From Nocardioides soli (GTDB lineage: Bacteria > Actinomycetota > Actinomycetes > Propionibacteriales > Nocardioidaceae), in the NCBI RefSeq assembly GCF_014191495.1, contig NZ_JACHWR010000001.1, positions 558,001 to 622,000 on the forward strand: DNA of 64,000 nucleotides. Reading direction: 5' to 3'. Positions 37,581 to 46,205 of the stretch are shown here, piece by piece; position 1 is the first letter of the stretch; every line of letters begins with the position of its first letter. Position numbers and translations under genes: made by a program. The notes below the pieces were generated by a model. It was not told the DNA's origin. It saw only the letters and a list, made by a program, of their open reading frames with translations, and ran no database searches.

Positions 37581-37743
37581 GGTCGAGCTCCCCCTCTGGT
37601 CCGGTCTTGCCGGCTATGGGACGGCGCACCCGCCGACCCATGACGCGCTCGCGCTCGCCATTTCTTTTCGGGTTCTCCCGGGTTCCCCCCGACTCTCCCG
37701 AGCGATGCCGTCGCCTTTCGCGGGTTCGGACGTTGGGCCAGGC

Positions 37744-39123
37744 ATGGGCTCCTCCGTATCGACCCTCGACGGGCGCAGCGACGCCGAGCTGATCTCGGCC
37801 GTCCGGGCCGGCGATGTCGCGGCGTACGGCGAGCTCTTCGCACGCCACGTCGAGGCCGCCCGGCGGCTCGCCAGGCAGCTGGCGCCGGGGCCGGACGCCG
37901 ACGACCTCGTGTCGGAGTCGTTCGCGAAGGTGCTCGGCGTCCTGCAGCGCGGCGGCGGCCCGGACCTCGCGTTCCGCGCCTATCTGCTGACCGCCGTACG
38001 ACGGGTGCACGTCGACCGGATCCGGGCCGCGGCGCGGCTGCACACGACCGACGACCTGACGCCCTTCGACCCCGGCGTGCCCTTCCGCGACACCGCGGTC
38101 GAGCGCTTCGAGAGCGCGGCCGCCGCGCGCGCGTTCGCCTCGCTGCCCGAGCGCTGGCAGCTGGTGCTGTGGCACACGGAGGTCGAGGCACAGCGGCCGG
38201 CCGAGGTCGCGCCGCTGCTCGGCATGACCCCGAACGCCGTCTCCGCGCTCGCCTACCGGGCCCGGGAGGGCCTGCGCCAGGCCTATCTGACGATGCACGC
38301 CGGCGACGCGGACGACGACGCCTGCGAGCGCACCCGCGCCGAGCTGGGCGCCTACGTCCGCGGCGGCCTCGCCCGGCGCGACGCCGCCCGGGTCGAGCAG
38401 CATCTCGAGCGGTGCCGGCCGTGCAGCTCCCTCTATCTCGAGCTCAGCGAGGTCAACGCCGACCTCCGCACGGTGCTCGCCCCGCTCCTGCTCGGCGGGG
38501 CCGCCGCGGCGTACCTCGCCTCCAGCGGGGGCACCGCCGTCACGGGCATCGCGCTGCTGCTCGGGCGGGCCCGCGACCTGCTGCTGGCCCACGGCCCGAC
38601 CGCGGCGGTCGCCGGTGCCGCAGCGTCCGCGGTCGTCGCGGGTGCTGCGATCACGCTCCACCGGGCGCCGCCGGAGACGCCCGCCGCGGTCGAGCCACCC
38701 GCCGTCTCCAGCACGCCGTCGGTGCTCGAGAGCGGTCCGCGGCCGCTGCACCGGGCGCCCCACCCCGACCGGAGCGGGCCCGCCGGCGCCGTCACCCTCG
38801 CCGTCCCCGCGACGCCCGAGCCGACCTCCGGTCCCACCACCCCGCCCGACCCGGCCCCGACGAGCGCCCCGACCTCCGCACCCACCACCGCACCCACCAC
38901 CGCACCCACCACCGCGGCGCCGACGACCGGCCCGCCCACAGCCGAACCGGCACCCGCGCCGCGCTCGCCCGCGGCCGGGCTGTCGGCGAGCGTCTCGATC
39001 GGGGCCGACGGTGTCGAGGTCGGGCTGGGGCTCGGGCTCGGCGGCGTACCCGTGCTCCCCGAGACCACCCTGGGCGTGCCGCTGGGCGTGCCATCGGGAG
39101 TGGGGCTGCCAGGGTCCGGGTAA
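37744..39123 (+). CDS. ECF sigma factor fused to a zinc-finger, membrane and Pro/Thr-rich tail
   Basis: A 459-residue protein. Region 2 is at about 12-95 (ELISAVRAGDVAAYGELFARHV; DADDLVSESFAKVL) and region 4 at about 125-180 (LPERWQLVLWHTEVE; MTPNAVSALAYRAREGL). Next comes a ZAS-like zinc finger with Cys194, His220, Cys224 and Cys227, then one or two hydrophobic segments (about 245-260 and 285-303). The tail is a Pro/Thr-rich, probably extracytoplasmic stalk and a small glycine-rich end domain. It therefore looks like a sigma factor tethered to its own anti-sigma module. ECF groups with C-terminal membrane extensions are known (ECF53-like). The start is uncertain: ATG at 37744 or 37705. Confidence 0.82.
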   Translation: MGSSVSTLDGRSDAELISAVRAGDVAAYGELFARHVEAARRLARQLAPGPDADDLVSESFAKVLGVLQRGGGPDLAFRAYLLTAVRRVHVDRIRAAARLHTTDDLTPFDPGVPFRDTAVERFESAAAARAFASLPERWQLVLWHTEVEAQRPAEVAPLLGMTPNAVSALAYRAREGLRQAYLTMHAGDADDDACERTRAELGAYVRGGLARRDAARVEQHLERCRPCSSLYLELSEVNADLRTVLAPLLLGGAAAAYLASSGGTAVTGIALLLGRARDLLLAHGPTAAVAGAAASAVVAGAAITLHRAPPETPAAVEPPAVSSTPSVLESGPRPLHRAPHPDRSGPAGAVTLAVPATPEPTSGPTTPPDPAPTSAPTSAPTTAPTTAPTTAAPTTGPPTAEPAPAPRSPAAGLSASVSIGADGVEVGLGLGLGGVPVLPETTLGVPLGVPSGVGLPGSG

Positions 39124-39133
39124 ACAGGAGGAC

Positions 39134-39658
39134 ATGACCGTCAGCAGACTCATCGCCCGACCGATGCTCGCGTCGATCTTCGTGGTCGGTGCCGCGACCG
39201 CGCTCAAGAACGCCCCCGGCACCGCGACCAAGGCCGACGCGGTCACCTCCCGCGTGGTCCCGATGCTGCGCAGGGCCGGCCTCCCCGTGCCGGACGACCC
39301 GGAGACGCTGGTCAAGATCAACGCCGGCGTCCAGATCGGTGCCGGGCTGGCGCTCGCCACCGGTCGCGCCCCTCGGCTCTCGGCCGCCGTGCTCGCGGCG
39401 TCACTGGTGCCGACGACGGCGGCCGGACACCGGTTCTGGGAGATCGACGACCCGGCGCAGCGCACCCAGCAGAAGCTGCACTTCTTCAAGAACGTCTCGC
39501 TCATCGGCGGGCTGATCATCGCCAGCGGCGACACCGAGGGCCGGCCGGGCGTGGCCTGGCGGGCGAGGCGCGCCGCGAAGGACGCCCGCCGTGAGGCGAA
39601 GCGGCTGGCCCACGATGCCCGGCGCGAGGCGAGGCTGGCCGCCGCACGAGTGCACTGA
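39134..39658 (+). CDS. DoxX-family membrane protein
   Basis: A 174-residue protein of the DoxX type with four hydrophobic segments (about 10-25, 60-75, 82-96, 119-132). It shows [13 protein letters not shown]-like opening and [29 protein letters not shown], the family's hallmark end. The C-terminus is an unusual basic-acidic helix of repeated DARREAK units (about 145-172). It starts 10 bp after the sigma-factor gene with AGGAGG ahead and is likely co-transcribed. Function in actinobacteria is not clear; relatives take part in redox and membrane homeostasis. Confidence 0.85.
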   Translation: MTVSRLIARPMLASIFVVGAATALKNAPGTATKADAVTSRVVPMLRRAGLPVPDDPETLVKINAGVQIGAGLALATGRAPRLSAAVLAASLVPTTAAGHRFWEIDDPAQRTQQKLHFFKNVSLIGGLIIASGDTEGRPGVAWRARRAAKDARREAKRLAHDARREARLAAARVH

Positions 39659-39677
39659 CGCCACTACGCTGAGCGTC

Positions 39678-40958
39678 GTGACTGCCGCTACCGACGCCCC
39701 GGCCGACCCCTGGCCCGCACCCCGCGCGGCCCACCCGGTCGACGCCGTGGTGACGCTGCCCGGCAGCAAGTCGCTCACCAACCGGGCGCTGCTGCTCGCC
39801 GCGATCGCCGACGGCCCCTCGGTCGTCCGCCGGGCGCTCCGTTCGCGGGACACGACGCTGATGGCCGCGGCGCTGACGGCGCTCGGCTCGACCGTCGACA
39901 CCGCGGGCGACGACTGGACGGTCACGCCGGGTGCCTTCGCCGGCGACGCCCGGGTCGACTGCGGGCTGGCGGGCACCGTGATGCGGTTCGTGCCGCCGGT
40001 CGCCGGGCTCTCGACCGGCACGGTCTCCTTCGACGGCGACCCGCACATGCGCAAGCGCCCGATCGGCGAGATCCTCGGCGCCCTGCGCACCCTCGGTGTC
40101 GAGGTCGACGGGGAGGCGCTGCCCTTCGCGATCCGGGGCTCCGGCTCGGTCCGCGGCGGCAAGGTCGTGGTCGACGCGTCCGCGTCGTCGCAGTTCATCT
40201 CGGCGCTGCTGCTCGCCGGCGCTCGCTACGACGAGGGCGTCGACGTACGCCACGACGGCAAGCCGGTCCCGTCCCTCCCCCACATCGACATGACGGTCGC
40301 GATGCTGCGCGAGCACGGGGTGCAGGTCGACGACGCCGACGCGAACCGCTGGCGCGTGCCCCCGGGGGCGGTGCGCGCCGTCGACCACGTGATCGAGCCC
40401 GACCTGTCCAACGCGGCGCCGTTCCTGGCGCTCGCGGCGGTCTCGGGCGGGTCGGTGACCGTGCGCGACTGGCCGCGCTCGACCACCCAGGCCGGCGACG
40501 CACTGCGCGAGATCCTCGCGACGATGGGCTGCGAGGTGGAGCGCGTCGAGGAGGGGCTGCGGGTCACGGGCTCGGGCACCCTGCTCGGCATCGACGTCGA
40601 CCTGCACGACGTCGGCGAGCTCACCCCGGCCGTCGCCGCGCTGTGCGCGCTGGCCGAGGCGCCCTCGCACCTGCGCGGCATCGGCCACATCCGTGGGCAC
40701 GAGACCGACCGGATCGCCGCCCTCGCGACCGAGCTGTCCGCGCTCGGCGCCGAGGTGACCGAGCACGCCGACGGGCTGAGCATCGAGCCGGCGCCGCTGC
40801 ACGGTGGGGTGTTCCACACCTACGCCGACCATCGGATGGCGCACGCCGCCGTCATCCTCGGCGCCGCCGTCGACGGCGTGCTGGTCGAGAACGTCGCCAC
40901 GACCGGCAAGACCTTCCCGGACTTCGCGGGCACCTGGTCGGGACTCATCGGCCGATGA
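39678..40958 (+). CDS. aroA: 3-phosphoshikimate 1-carboxyvinyltransferase (EPSP synthase)
   Basis: Transfers enolpyruvyl from PEP to shikimate-3-phosphate in the shikimate pathway. It has 426 residues. The substrate loop is [16 protein letters not shown]; the [11 protein letters not shown] segment and [18 protein letters not shown]-like stretch ([12 protein letters not shown]) complete the two-domain inside-out barrel. The GTG start at 39678 is preferred over the longer frame. It is followed 10 bp later by rsgA, a conserved aroA-rsgA pair, and preceded by doxX 19 bp upstream. Confidence 0.96.
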   Translation: MTAATDAPADPWPAPRAAHPVDAVVTLPGSKSLTNRALLLAAIADGPSVVRRALRSRDTTLMAAALTALGSTVDTAGDDWTVTPGAFAGDARVDCGLAGTVMRFVPPVAGLSTGTVSFDGDPHMRKRPIGEILGALRTLGVEVDGEALPFAIRGSGSVRGGKVVVDASASSQFISALLLAGARYDEGVDVRHDGKPVPSLPHIDMTVAMLREHGVQVDDADANRWRVPPGAVRAVDHVIEPDLSNAAPFLALAAVSGGSVTVRDWPRSTTQAGDALREILATMGCEVERVEEGLRVTGSGTLLGIDVDLHDVGELTPAVAALCALAEAPSHLRGIGHIRGHETDRIAALATELSALGAEVTEHADGLSIEPAPLHGGVFHTYADHRMAHAAVILGAAVDGVLVENVATTGKTFPDFAGTWSGLIGR

Positions 40959-40968
40959 GCGAGCGCTG

Positions 40969-41970
40969 ATGAGCGGGCGGTACACCGACCAGGACGTCGA
41001 GCACTACGAGCGACCACGTCGGCACACCCGCCCTCGCACCAAGGAGCGCCCGTCGTACGACGACGCGCTCGACGGCATGGTCGTCACCGTCGACCGGGGC
41101 CGCTACACGCTGCTCGTCGAGGGTCGCACCGTGACCGCGATGAAGGCACGGCCGCTGGGCCGCAAGGGCGTCGTGGTCGGCGACCGGGTGCGCGTCGTCG
41201 GCGACACCTCCGGCGCGGAGGGCACGCTGGCCCGGGTCGTCGAGGTCGCCGACCGCACCACCGTGCTGCGGCGCACCGCGGACGACGACGACCCGGTCGA
41301 GCGGGTCATCGTCGCGAACGCCGACCAGCTCGTCGTCGTCACCGCCCTGGCCGACCCCGAGCCGCGTCCCCGGCTGATCGACCGAGCGCTGGTCGCGGCG
41401 TACGACGCGCGGATGCAGCCGCTGCTGTGCCTCACCAAGGCCGACCTGGCGGACCCGGAGTCGCTGCTGGTGACCTACCGCTCGCTCGGCGTACCGTGGC
41501 TGGTCACCCAGCGTGGCGGCGACCTGAGCGAGCTGCGGGAGCGGCTGCGCGGCCGGATCAGCGTGCTGATCGGCCACAGCGGCGTCGGCAAGTCGACGCT
41601 GGTCAACGCACTGGTGCCGGACGCCGACCGCCAGGTCGGCCACGTCAACGCCGTCACTGGGCGGGGCCGGCACACCTCGACCTCGGCGATCATGCTGCCC
41701 CTGCCCGCGACCGACGGCCGCGACGGCGGCTGGATCGTCGACACCCCCGGCATCCGCTCCTTCGGGCTCGCCCACGTCGAGCCGGAGCGCTTGATCGAGG
41801 CGTTCCCCGACCTCGACGAGATGACCGAGGACTGCCCGCGCGGCTGCACGCACGGCGCCGACGAGCCGGAGTGCGGGCTCGACGAGGCCGTGCGCACCGG
41901 CGACGCCGACCCCGAGCGGGTGGAGTCGTTCCGCCGACTGCTCGTCGCGCGCAGCGAGCCGCCGTACTAG
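40969..41970 (+). CDS. rsgA: Ribosome small-subunit-dependent GTPase RsgA
   Basis: A circularly permuted GTPase for late 30S maturation. It has 333 residues with an N-terminal OB-fold (about 25-100). The G-motifs are in permuted order: TKAD (G4), then GHSGVGKST (G1), DTPG (G3), and the C-terminal zinc knuckle CPRGCTHGADEPEC. ATG at 40969 lies 10 bp after the aroA stop. The TAG stop codon is provided by the CTAG end of the 168-bp palindromic element that follows. Confidence 0.95.
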   Translation: MSGRYTDQDVEHYERPRRHTRPRTKERPSYDDALDGMVVTVDRGRYTLLVEGRTVTAMKARPLGRKGVVVGDRVRVVGDTSGAEGTLARVVEVADRTTVLRRTADDDDPVERVIVANADQLVVVTALADPEPRPRLIDRALVAAYDARMQPLLCLTKADLADPESLLVTYRSLGVPWLVTQRGGDLSELRERLRGRISVLIGHSGVGKSTLVNALVPDADRQVGHVNAVTGRGRHTSTSAIMLPLPATDGRDGGWIVDTPGIRSFGLAHVEPERLIEAFPDLDEMTEDCPRGCTHGADEPECGLDEAVRTGDADPERVESFRRLLVARSEPPY

Positions 41971-42134
41971 TGGCCATCACCGGAAGTTCTTCGGGTGGCC
42001 CGCACCCCGGGCACGCACCTCGCGGCGTTGCCGTCGCTTGCTGGACGAGCAAGTAGAGCCGCGCTCCGGCGCCTTGCGATGCACGCACCCCGAGCACGGG
42101 CCACCCCCGAGGAACTTCCAGCGACGACCACTAG
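41967..42134. repeat. 168-bp CTAG-bounded palindromic element, copy A
   Basis: CTAG stands at both ends. The terminal arms pair (CTAGTGG...CCACTAG; GGAAGTTC / GAACTTCC; GTGGCCCG / CGGGCCAC) around a core with GCACGCACCTCGC, GCGTTG and CGCCTTGCGA. The left CTAG gives the rsgA stop codon; the right one gives the stop of the convergent gene. Copy B, equally 168 bp, is at 62232-62399. Confidence 0.92.
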
Positions 42135-42352
42135 CGGTCGTCGCCGCGAGCGCTGCGGGCGTCGAGGAGCGCCATCCCGAAGCAGAACGCCGCGATCGCG
42201 CAGGCACCGGCGAGCACGCGCAGGCCGAGCACCAACGGACGGTCCGCCTCGATGGCCGAGTCGCTCTGGTCGATGACGTAGGCCATGAACCCGAAGTAGA
42301 CGCCCAGCACCGCCGACAGCAGCGTGCCGAAGCCCGCCGTCCTGCTCGTCAT
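42131..42352 (-). CDS. Small two-helix membrane protein
   Basis: A 73-residue protein with two hydrophobic helices (about 5-28 and 40-62) and a polar C-terminus, SARGDDR. The ATG at 42352 has GAGGGAGA ahead; a start 11 codons upstream lacks this. No family is recognised. Its TAG stop codon is part of the palindromic element shared with rsgA. Confidence 0.7.
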   Translation of the reverse strand: MTSRTAGFGTLLSAVLGVYFGFMAYVIDQSDSAIEADRPLVLGLRVLAGACAIAAFCFGMALLDARSARGDDR

Positions 42353-42486
42353 CGCGTCTCCCTCGCACCTGGGTCGGTCCATCATGGACGGTCGTCCGCT
42401 CCCCGGCGGGCGAACTCACCCGAAACGGCGAGTTTCGAGCACCACCCGCCGCGGTACCGCCCCTCCAGGAGAGGGAGGAGAGCACG

Positions 42487-42711
42487 ATGGGTGGTGGCGT
42501 GGAGACGTACTGCTCCGGAGACGGCTGGCGCAACCGGGTGATCGGTGGCGCGGAGCCCCTGCCCGGGGAGTACCGCACCCGGGAGGCGGCATCGGAGGTG
42601 GCCCGCGCAGAGGCGCGGATCCGGGGTGTGGAGCACGTGATCCTGCGCCCCGACGGGAGCGTCGCGGACCGGCGTCGCTACCCCCGGCTGTCGGGGGAGA
42701 TCCCCGGCTGA
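42487..42711 (+). CDS. DUF2188-like small protein
   Basis: A 74-residue soluble protein. The segment EYRTREAASEVARAEARIRG followed by HVILRPDGSVADRRRYPR resembles the DUF2188 pattern, in which an AreiA-type helix precedes a V-x-x-x-DG-x-IxxxxSY strand. Function is unknown. A very good ribosome-binding site (AGGAGAGGGAGGAG) lies ahead of the ATG. It is a single gene, with a long inverted repeat following its stop. Confidence 0.72.
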   Translation: MGGGVETYCSGDGWRNRVIGGAEPLPGEYRTREAASEVARAEARIRGVEHVILRPDGSVADRRRYPRLSGEIPG

Positions 42712-42742
42712 GCGGGCTCCTGCCGGGTGGTGCGGGGTGGCG

Positions 42743-42830
42743 GCTTCATCAAGGGATGAGGACGAAGGCGCGCTTCCCCTGTCGAGTTCACCCGGGTAGG
42801 CGCGGGTCGACCTTCATCCCTTGATGAAGC
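42743..42830. repeat. 17-bp perfect inverted repeat with 54-nt loop
   Basis: GCTTCATCAAGGGATGA and TCATCCCTTGATGAAGC are exact complements. The gap between two convergent genes (DUF2188 and DUF2231) also holds CCGCGGGCGACCGCCCGCGG just downstream, a likely terminator for the DUF2231 gene. Confidence 0.85.
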
Positions 42831-42884
42831 TGCGAAGGGCCGCGGGCGACCGCCCGCGGTCTGGCCCGAGCCCGGCCCCGCCGA

Positions 42885-43319
42885 TCAGCCCCAGACCGCA
42901 CGGGCACCGGCGTCACCGGTGAGGATCACCAGCACCAGCACCGCCCCCGCGCCGACGCCGAGGAGCACGTCGAGCACCACCCGCAGCGCGCCGGTGCGCG
43001 TGTGCAGCCAGCCGGCGAGGAGGCCGACGATGCCGAAGCCGAGCGTCACCCAGAACAGCACCCGGGCGCGGTGCTCGTGGGTCAGCACCTGCGGGCTCGT
43101 CTGGATCTCCGGCGGCCGGGAGTTCAGGAAGGACTTGCCGGTGAAGTACGCCGCGGTGATCGCCCCGACCGCGATCACGACGAGCACCAGCATCGGCCAG
43201 CGCATCCGGTCACGCCACCGCGGCACCAGGTAGGCCAGCGCCGCCAGCGCGGCCAGTGGTCCGAACACCACGGCGGCGTGGACGACGAGCGGGTGCAGCG
43301 GCAGGCCGTTGAGCTCCAT
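42885..43319 (-). CDS. DUF2231 membrane protein
   Basis: A 144-residue protein with four membrane helices and the DUF2231 opening MELNGLPLHPLVVHAAVVFGP, in which His residues may bind heme or metal. Each helix is followed by short loops; TLGFGIVGLLAGWLHTRTGAL is typical. The function is unproven; some relatives bind heme. The ATG at 43319 is chosen since it begins the conserved segment; GTG three codons upstream is an alternative. It is divergent from hisN. Confidence 0.8.
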   Translation of the reverse strand: MELNGLPLHPLVVHAAVVFGPLAALAALAYLVPRWRDRMRWPMLVLVVIAVGAITAAYFTGKSFLNSRPPEIQTSPQVLTHEHRARVLFWVTLGFGIVGLLAGWLHTRTGALRVVLDVLLGVGAGAVLVLVILTGDAGARAVWG

Positions 43320-43378
43320 GCCCAGCACAACGGCGCACCTTGCCGGAACGTTCAGTCGACAGCGAATAGGCTGGCTGC

Positions 43379-44248
43379 GTGCCGACCGACTACACCGACG
43401 ACCTGCGCCTCGCGCACGTCCTCGCCGACGACGCCGACTCGATCACCGAGAGCCGGTTCCGGTCGCTCGACCTGCACGTGATGAGCAAGCCCGACCTCAC
43501 GCCCGTGACCGACGCCGACCAGGCGGTCGAGGAGAGCATCCGGCGTACCCTCTCGCGAGTCCGCTCGCGCGACGCGATCACCGGCGAGGAGCAGGGCTCG
43601 ACCGGCCACAGCCAGCGCCGCTGGATCATCGACCCGATCGACGGCACCAAGAACTTCGTCCGCGGGGTGCCGGTCTGGGCGACGCTGATCTCCCTGGTCG
43701 TCGACGACGAGGTGGTGCTCGGGGTGGTGTCGGCACCACTGCTGCAGCGCCGCTGGTGGGCGTCGACGGGCAACGGCGCCTGGACCGGCCGGTCGCTGCT
43801 CAAGGCCACCCGGTGCCAGGTCTCCGACGTACGCCGGCTCGAGGACGCCTCGCTGTCCTACGCCTCCCTCTCCGGCTGGGAGGAGCGGGACCGGCTCGAC
43901 GACTTCCAGTCGCTGATGCGGCGCTGCTGGCGCACCCGGGCGTACGGCGACTTCTGGTCCTACATGCTGCTGGCCGAGGGTGCCGTCGACCTCGCGGCCG
44001 AGCCCGAGCTCGAGGTCTACGACATGGCCGCGCTCGACGTGATCGTCCGCGAGGCCGGTGGCCGGTTCACCTCGCTGGACGGCACCGACGGCCCCTTCGG
44101 CGGCAACGCGCTCGCCTCGAACGGCCACCTGCACGAGGCCGCCCTGGCCTTCCTCGGCGCGCTGCCCGATGACGACGACGACCCGGACTGGCGCCGCTCG
44201 GGCCCCGGCTCGGTCTCCGATCTGCGCCTGCACCGCCCGCGAGACTGA
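43379..44248 (+). CDS. hisN: Histidinol-phosphatase (inositol-monophosphatase family)
   Basis: A 289-residue metal-dependent phosphatase of the IMPase fold, the actinobacterial HisN type that dephosphorylates L-histidinol phosphate in histidine synthesis. Metal sites are Glu in TGEEQG, WIIDPIDGTKNFVRG (DPxDGT) and the late Asp in YDMAALDVIVREAGG. An inositol phosphatase role cannot be excluded by sequence alone. GTG start at 43379. A conserved aroA-rsgA-hisN neighbourhood supports HisN. It is followed 38 bp later by a CBS gene. Confidence 0.9.
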   Translation: MPTDYTDDLRLAHVLADDADSITESRFRSLDLHVMSKPDLTPVTDADQAVEESIRRTLSRVRSRDAITGEEQGSTGHSQRRWIIDPIDGTKNFVRGVPVWATLISLVVDDEVVLGVVSAPLLQRRWWASTGNGAWTGRSLLKATRCQVSDVRRLEDASLSYASLSGWEERDRLDDFQSLMRRCWRTRAYGDFWSYMLLAEGAVDLAAEPELEVYDMAALDVIVREAGGRFTSLDGTDGPFGGNALASNGHLHEAALAFLGALPDDDDDPDWRRSGPGSVSDLRLHRPRD

Positions 44249-44286
44249 CCCTGGCCCCGGCCGGTGTGCACCGGTACGGTCTGTCC

Positions 44287-44718
44287 ATGCGGATCGGTGA
44301 GGTTCTCCAGGCCAAGTCGAGTCGCGAGGTCGTGACGATCTCGCCGGAAGCCGGCGTGCGCGAGCTGATCGCCAGGCTCGCCGAGCACAACGTGGGCGCG
44401 TTGATCGTGAGCGGCGACGGCGTCTCGGTCGACGGCATCGTCAGCGAGCGCGACGTCGTGCGCCACCTGCACGCCGACGGCACCGTCATCAACAACACGG
44501 TCCGCGCGATCATGACCGAGGTCGTCGAGACCTGCGACGAGGACACCCCCGTCGAGGAGTTGATGAAGACGATGACCGAGCACCGGATCCGGCACGTGCC
44601 CGTCGTCCGTGACGGCCGGCTGACCGGGATCATCAGCATCGGCGACGTGGTCAAGCACCGCATCGACCAGCTGGAGTTCGAGCGCGACCAGCTCGACAGC
44701 TACGTGCACCAGACCTGA
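44287..44718 (+). CDS. CBS-domain-pair protein
   Basis: A 143-residue protein made of two CBS motifs (about 5-65 and 72-130) that together form a Bateman module for binding adenine nucleotides. Typical elements are VGALIVSGDGVSVDGIVSERDVVRHL and HRIRHVPVVRDGRLTGIISIGDVVKHRI. No catalytic domain is attached, so it is probably a sensor or regulator of another protein. ATG at 44287 gives the normal length. It ends convergently to the SpoIIE-type phosphatase gene (8-bp gap). Confidence 0.92.
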   Translation: MRIGEVLQAKSSREVVTISPEAGVRELIARLAEHNVGALIVSGDGVSVDGIVSERDVVRHLHADGTVINNTVRAIMTEVVETCDEDTPVEELMKTMTEHRIRHVPVVRDGRLTGIISIGDVVKHRIDQLEFERDQLDSYVHQT

Positions 44719-44726
44719 GGCGAGGC

Positions 44727-45764
44727 TCAGCCTGGATCGCTCTCGGCGAGGACGAGCGCCATGTCGTCCTGCAGCGCCTGACCCGTGTACGCCAGCAGGC
44801 GCGCGACCAGCCGGTCGAGCGCCTCCTCGACGGTCCCGTCGCCGAGCTCGGCGGCGTACTCGTCGAGGGCGAAGAACTCGCCCCTGTCGTCACGCGCCTC
44901 GACCAGTCCGTCGGTGTAGAAGAGCATCCGGGCGCCCCGCGGCCAGGGGTGCTCGCTCAAGGTGGGCACCGAGCCCAGGCCCAGCGGGACGGTCGGCTCG
45001 CCCGTGTCGACCGTGGTCGCCTCGCCCGACTGCAGGAACAGCGGCGGGTGGTGACCACAGTTGGCCAGCGTCACCCGGTCGCCCTGGAACTGCCCGACGA
45101 TCGCGGTCACGAACTCCTCATCGCCCAGGATCCGGCTCATCGTCTCGTCGATGCGCATCGCGAGCGCCCCGGGATCCGGCTCGGTGAAGGCCGCCGCCCG
45201 GAACGCGCCGAGGACGGTCGCCGCGGTCTGCACCGCCTCGAGGCCCTTGCCACGGACGTCACCGACGATCACCCGCACACCGAAGGGCGTCTCCGCGACC
45301 TCGTAGAGGTCGCCGCCCACCAGCGCCTCCGCGGCCGCGGACACGTAGCGGGCGGCGAGGCCGACCGAGCCGATGGCCGTCGGCATCGACCGGAGCACGG
45401 CCCGCTGGGCGGTCTCGGCGATCACGGTCATCCGCTGCAGCCGCTCCTCGCGGCGCTCGCGCAGTGCGGCGTTCTGCACCGCGACGACGCCGAGCAGCGC
45501 GCACAGCCCGATGCGCGCGAGCCAGTCGAACGTGCCGGCGTCCTCCAGCCACAGCACGGACAGGAACGCGCAGGCGACCGATCCGACGGCGACGATCGCG
45601 GTGTTCCGGGCCGAGGTCAGCAGGCTCGCGACCATCGCCGCGCCCGCGAAGATGGCGATCAGCTGGGCCGGCGTGATGATCGACAGCACGATGAGCCCCG
45701 CCAGCACCCCGAACCCGACGAGCAGCCCGCGGTCCGGGCGCACGGACGGTCGGAGTAGTGGCAC
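44727..45764 (-). CDS. Membrane-bound PP2C/SpoIIE-type serine phosphatase
   Basis: A 345-residue protein. The N-terminal part has about four to five membrane helices (about 17-110; LLVGFGVLAGLIVLSIITPAQ and following). A short helical linker leads to a SpoIIE phosphatase domain (about 155-345) with the metal-binding acidic residues in GGDLYEV, GDVRGKGLEA and QDDMALVLAE. Such RsbU-like proteins dephosphorylate RsbV-type antagonists and so could activate SigF, although no STAS gene is adjacent. Start: GTG at 45764 with AGGA 7 nt ahead, rather than GTG at 45770. It is divergent from the FKBP gene. Confidence 0.88.
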   Translation of the reverse strand: MPLLRPSVRPDRGLLVGFGVLAGLIVLSIITPAQLIAIFAGAAMVASLLTSARNTAIVAVGSVACAFLSVLWLEDAGTFDWLARIGLCALLGVVAVQNAALRERREERLQRMTVIAETAQRAVLRSMPTAIGSVGLAARYVSAAAEALVGGDLYEVAETPFGVRVIVGDVRGKGLEAVQTAATVLGAFRAAAFTEPDPGALAMRIDETMSRILGDEEFVTAIVGQFQGDRVTLANCGHHPPLFLQSGEATTVDTGEPTVPLGLGSVPTLSEHPWPRGARMLFYTDGLVEARDDRGEFFALDEYAAELGDGTVEEALDRLVARLLAYTGQALQDDMALVLAESDPG

Positions 45765-45836
45765 CGACACATCCTGACAGTCCGGCCCCGGGCCGGAGCG
45801 CGGAACGCCCCCGGACCCCCCGTTAGGGTGAACGAC

Positions 45837-46205
45837 ATGGACAAGCCCGAGATCGACTTCCCCGACTTCGACCCGCCCGCAGACCTCGTGGTCACCGAGC
45901 TCGCCGAGGGCGACGGCCCCGAGGCGACGGCGGGCGCGACCGTCTCCGTGCACTACGTCGGCGTCGCCCACTCCACGGGCGAGGAGTTCGACGCCTCGTA
46001 CAACCGCGGCGCGCCGCTCCAGTTCCGGCTCGGGGTCGGCCAGGTCATCTCCGGCTGGGACCAGGGCGTGCAGGGCATGAAGGTCGGCGGCCGCCGCCAA
46101 CTCGTGATCCCGCCGCACCTGGGCTACGGCGACCGGGGCGCAGGCGGCGTGATCAAGCCCGGCGAGACGCTGATCTTCGTCGTCGACCTCCTCGGCGTCA
46201 GCTAG
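45837..46205 (+). CDS. FKBP-type peptidyl-prolyl isomerase
   Basis: A 122-residue single-domain FKBP. The active-site residues are seen in VSVHYVGVAHSTGEEFDASYNRG, VISGWDQGVQGMKVGGRRQLVIPPHLGYG and VIKPGETLIFVVDLLGV. It catalyses proline isomerisation and is probably cytoplasmic because no signal peptide is present. ATG at 45837 is preferred to GTG at 45828. Its TAG stop lies in the left arm of a palindromic element that separates it from the convergent S4 gene. Confidence 0.94.
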   Translation: MDKPEIDFPDFDPPADLVVTELAEGDGPEATAGATVSVHYVGVAHSTGEEFDASYNRGAPLQFRLGVGQVISGWDQGVQGMKVGGRRQLVIPPHLGYGDRGAGGVIKPGETLIFVVDLLGVS

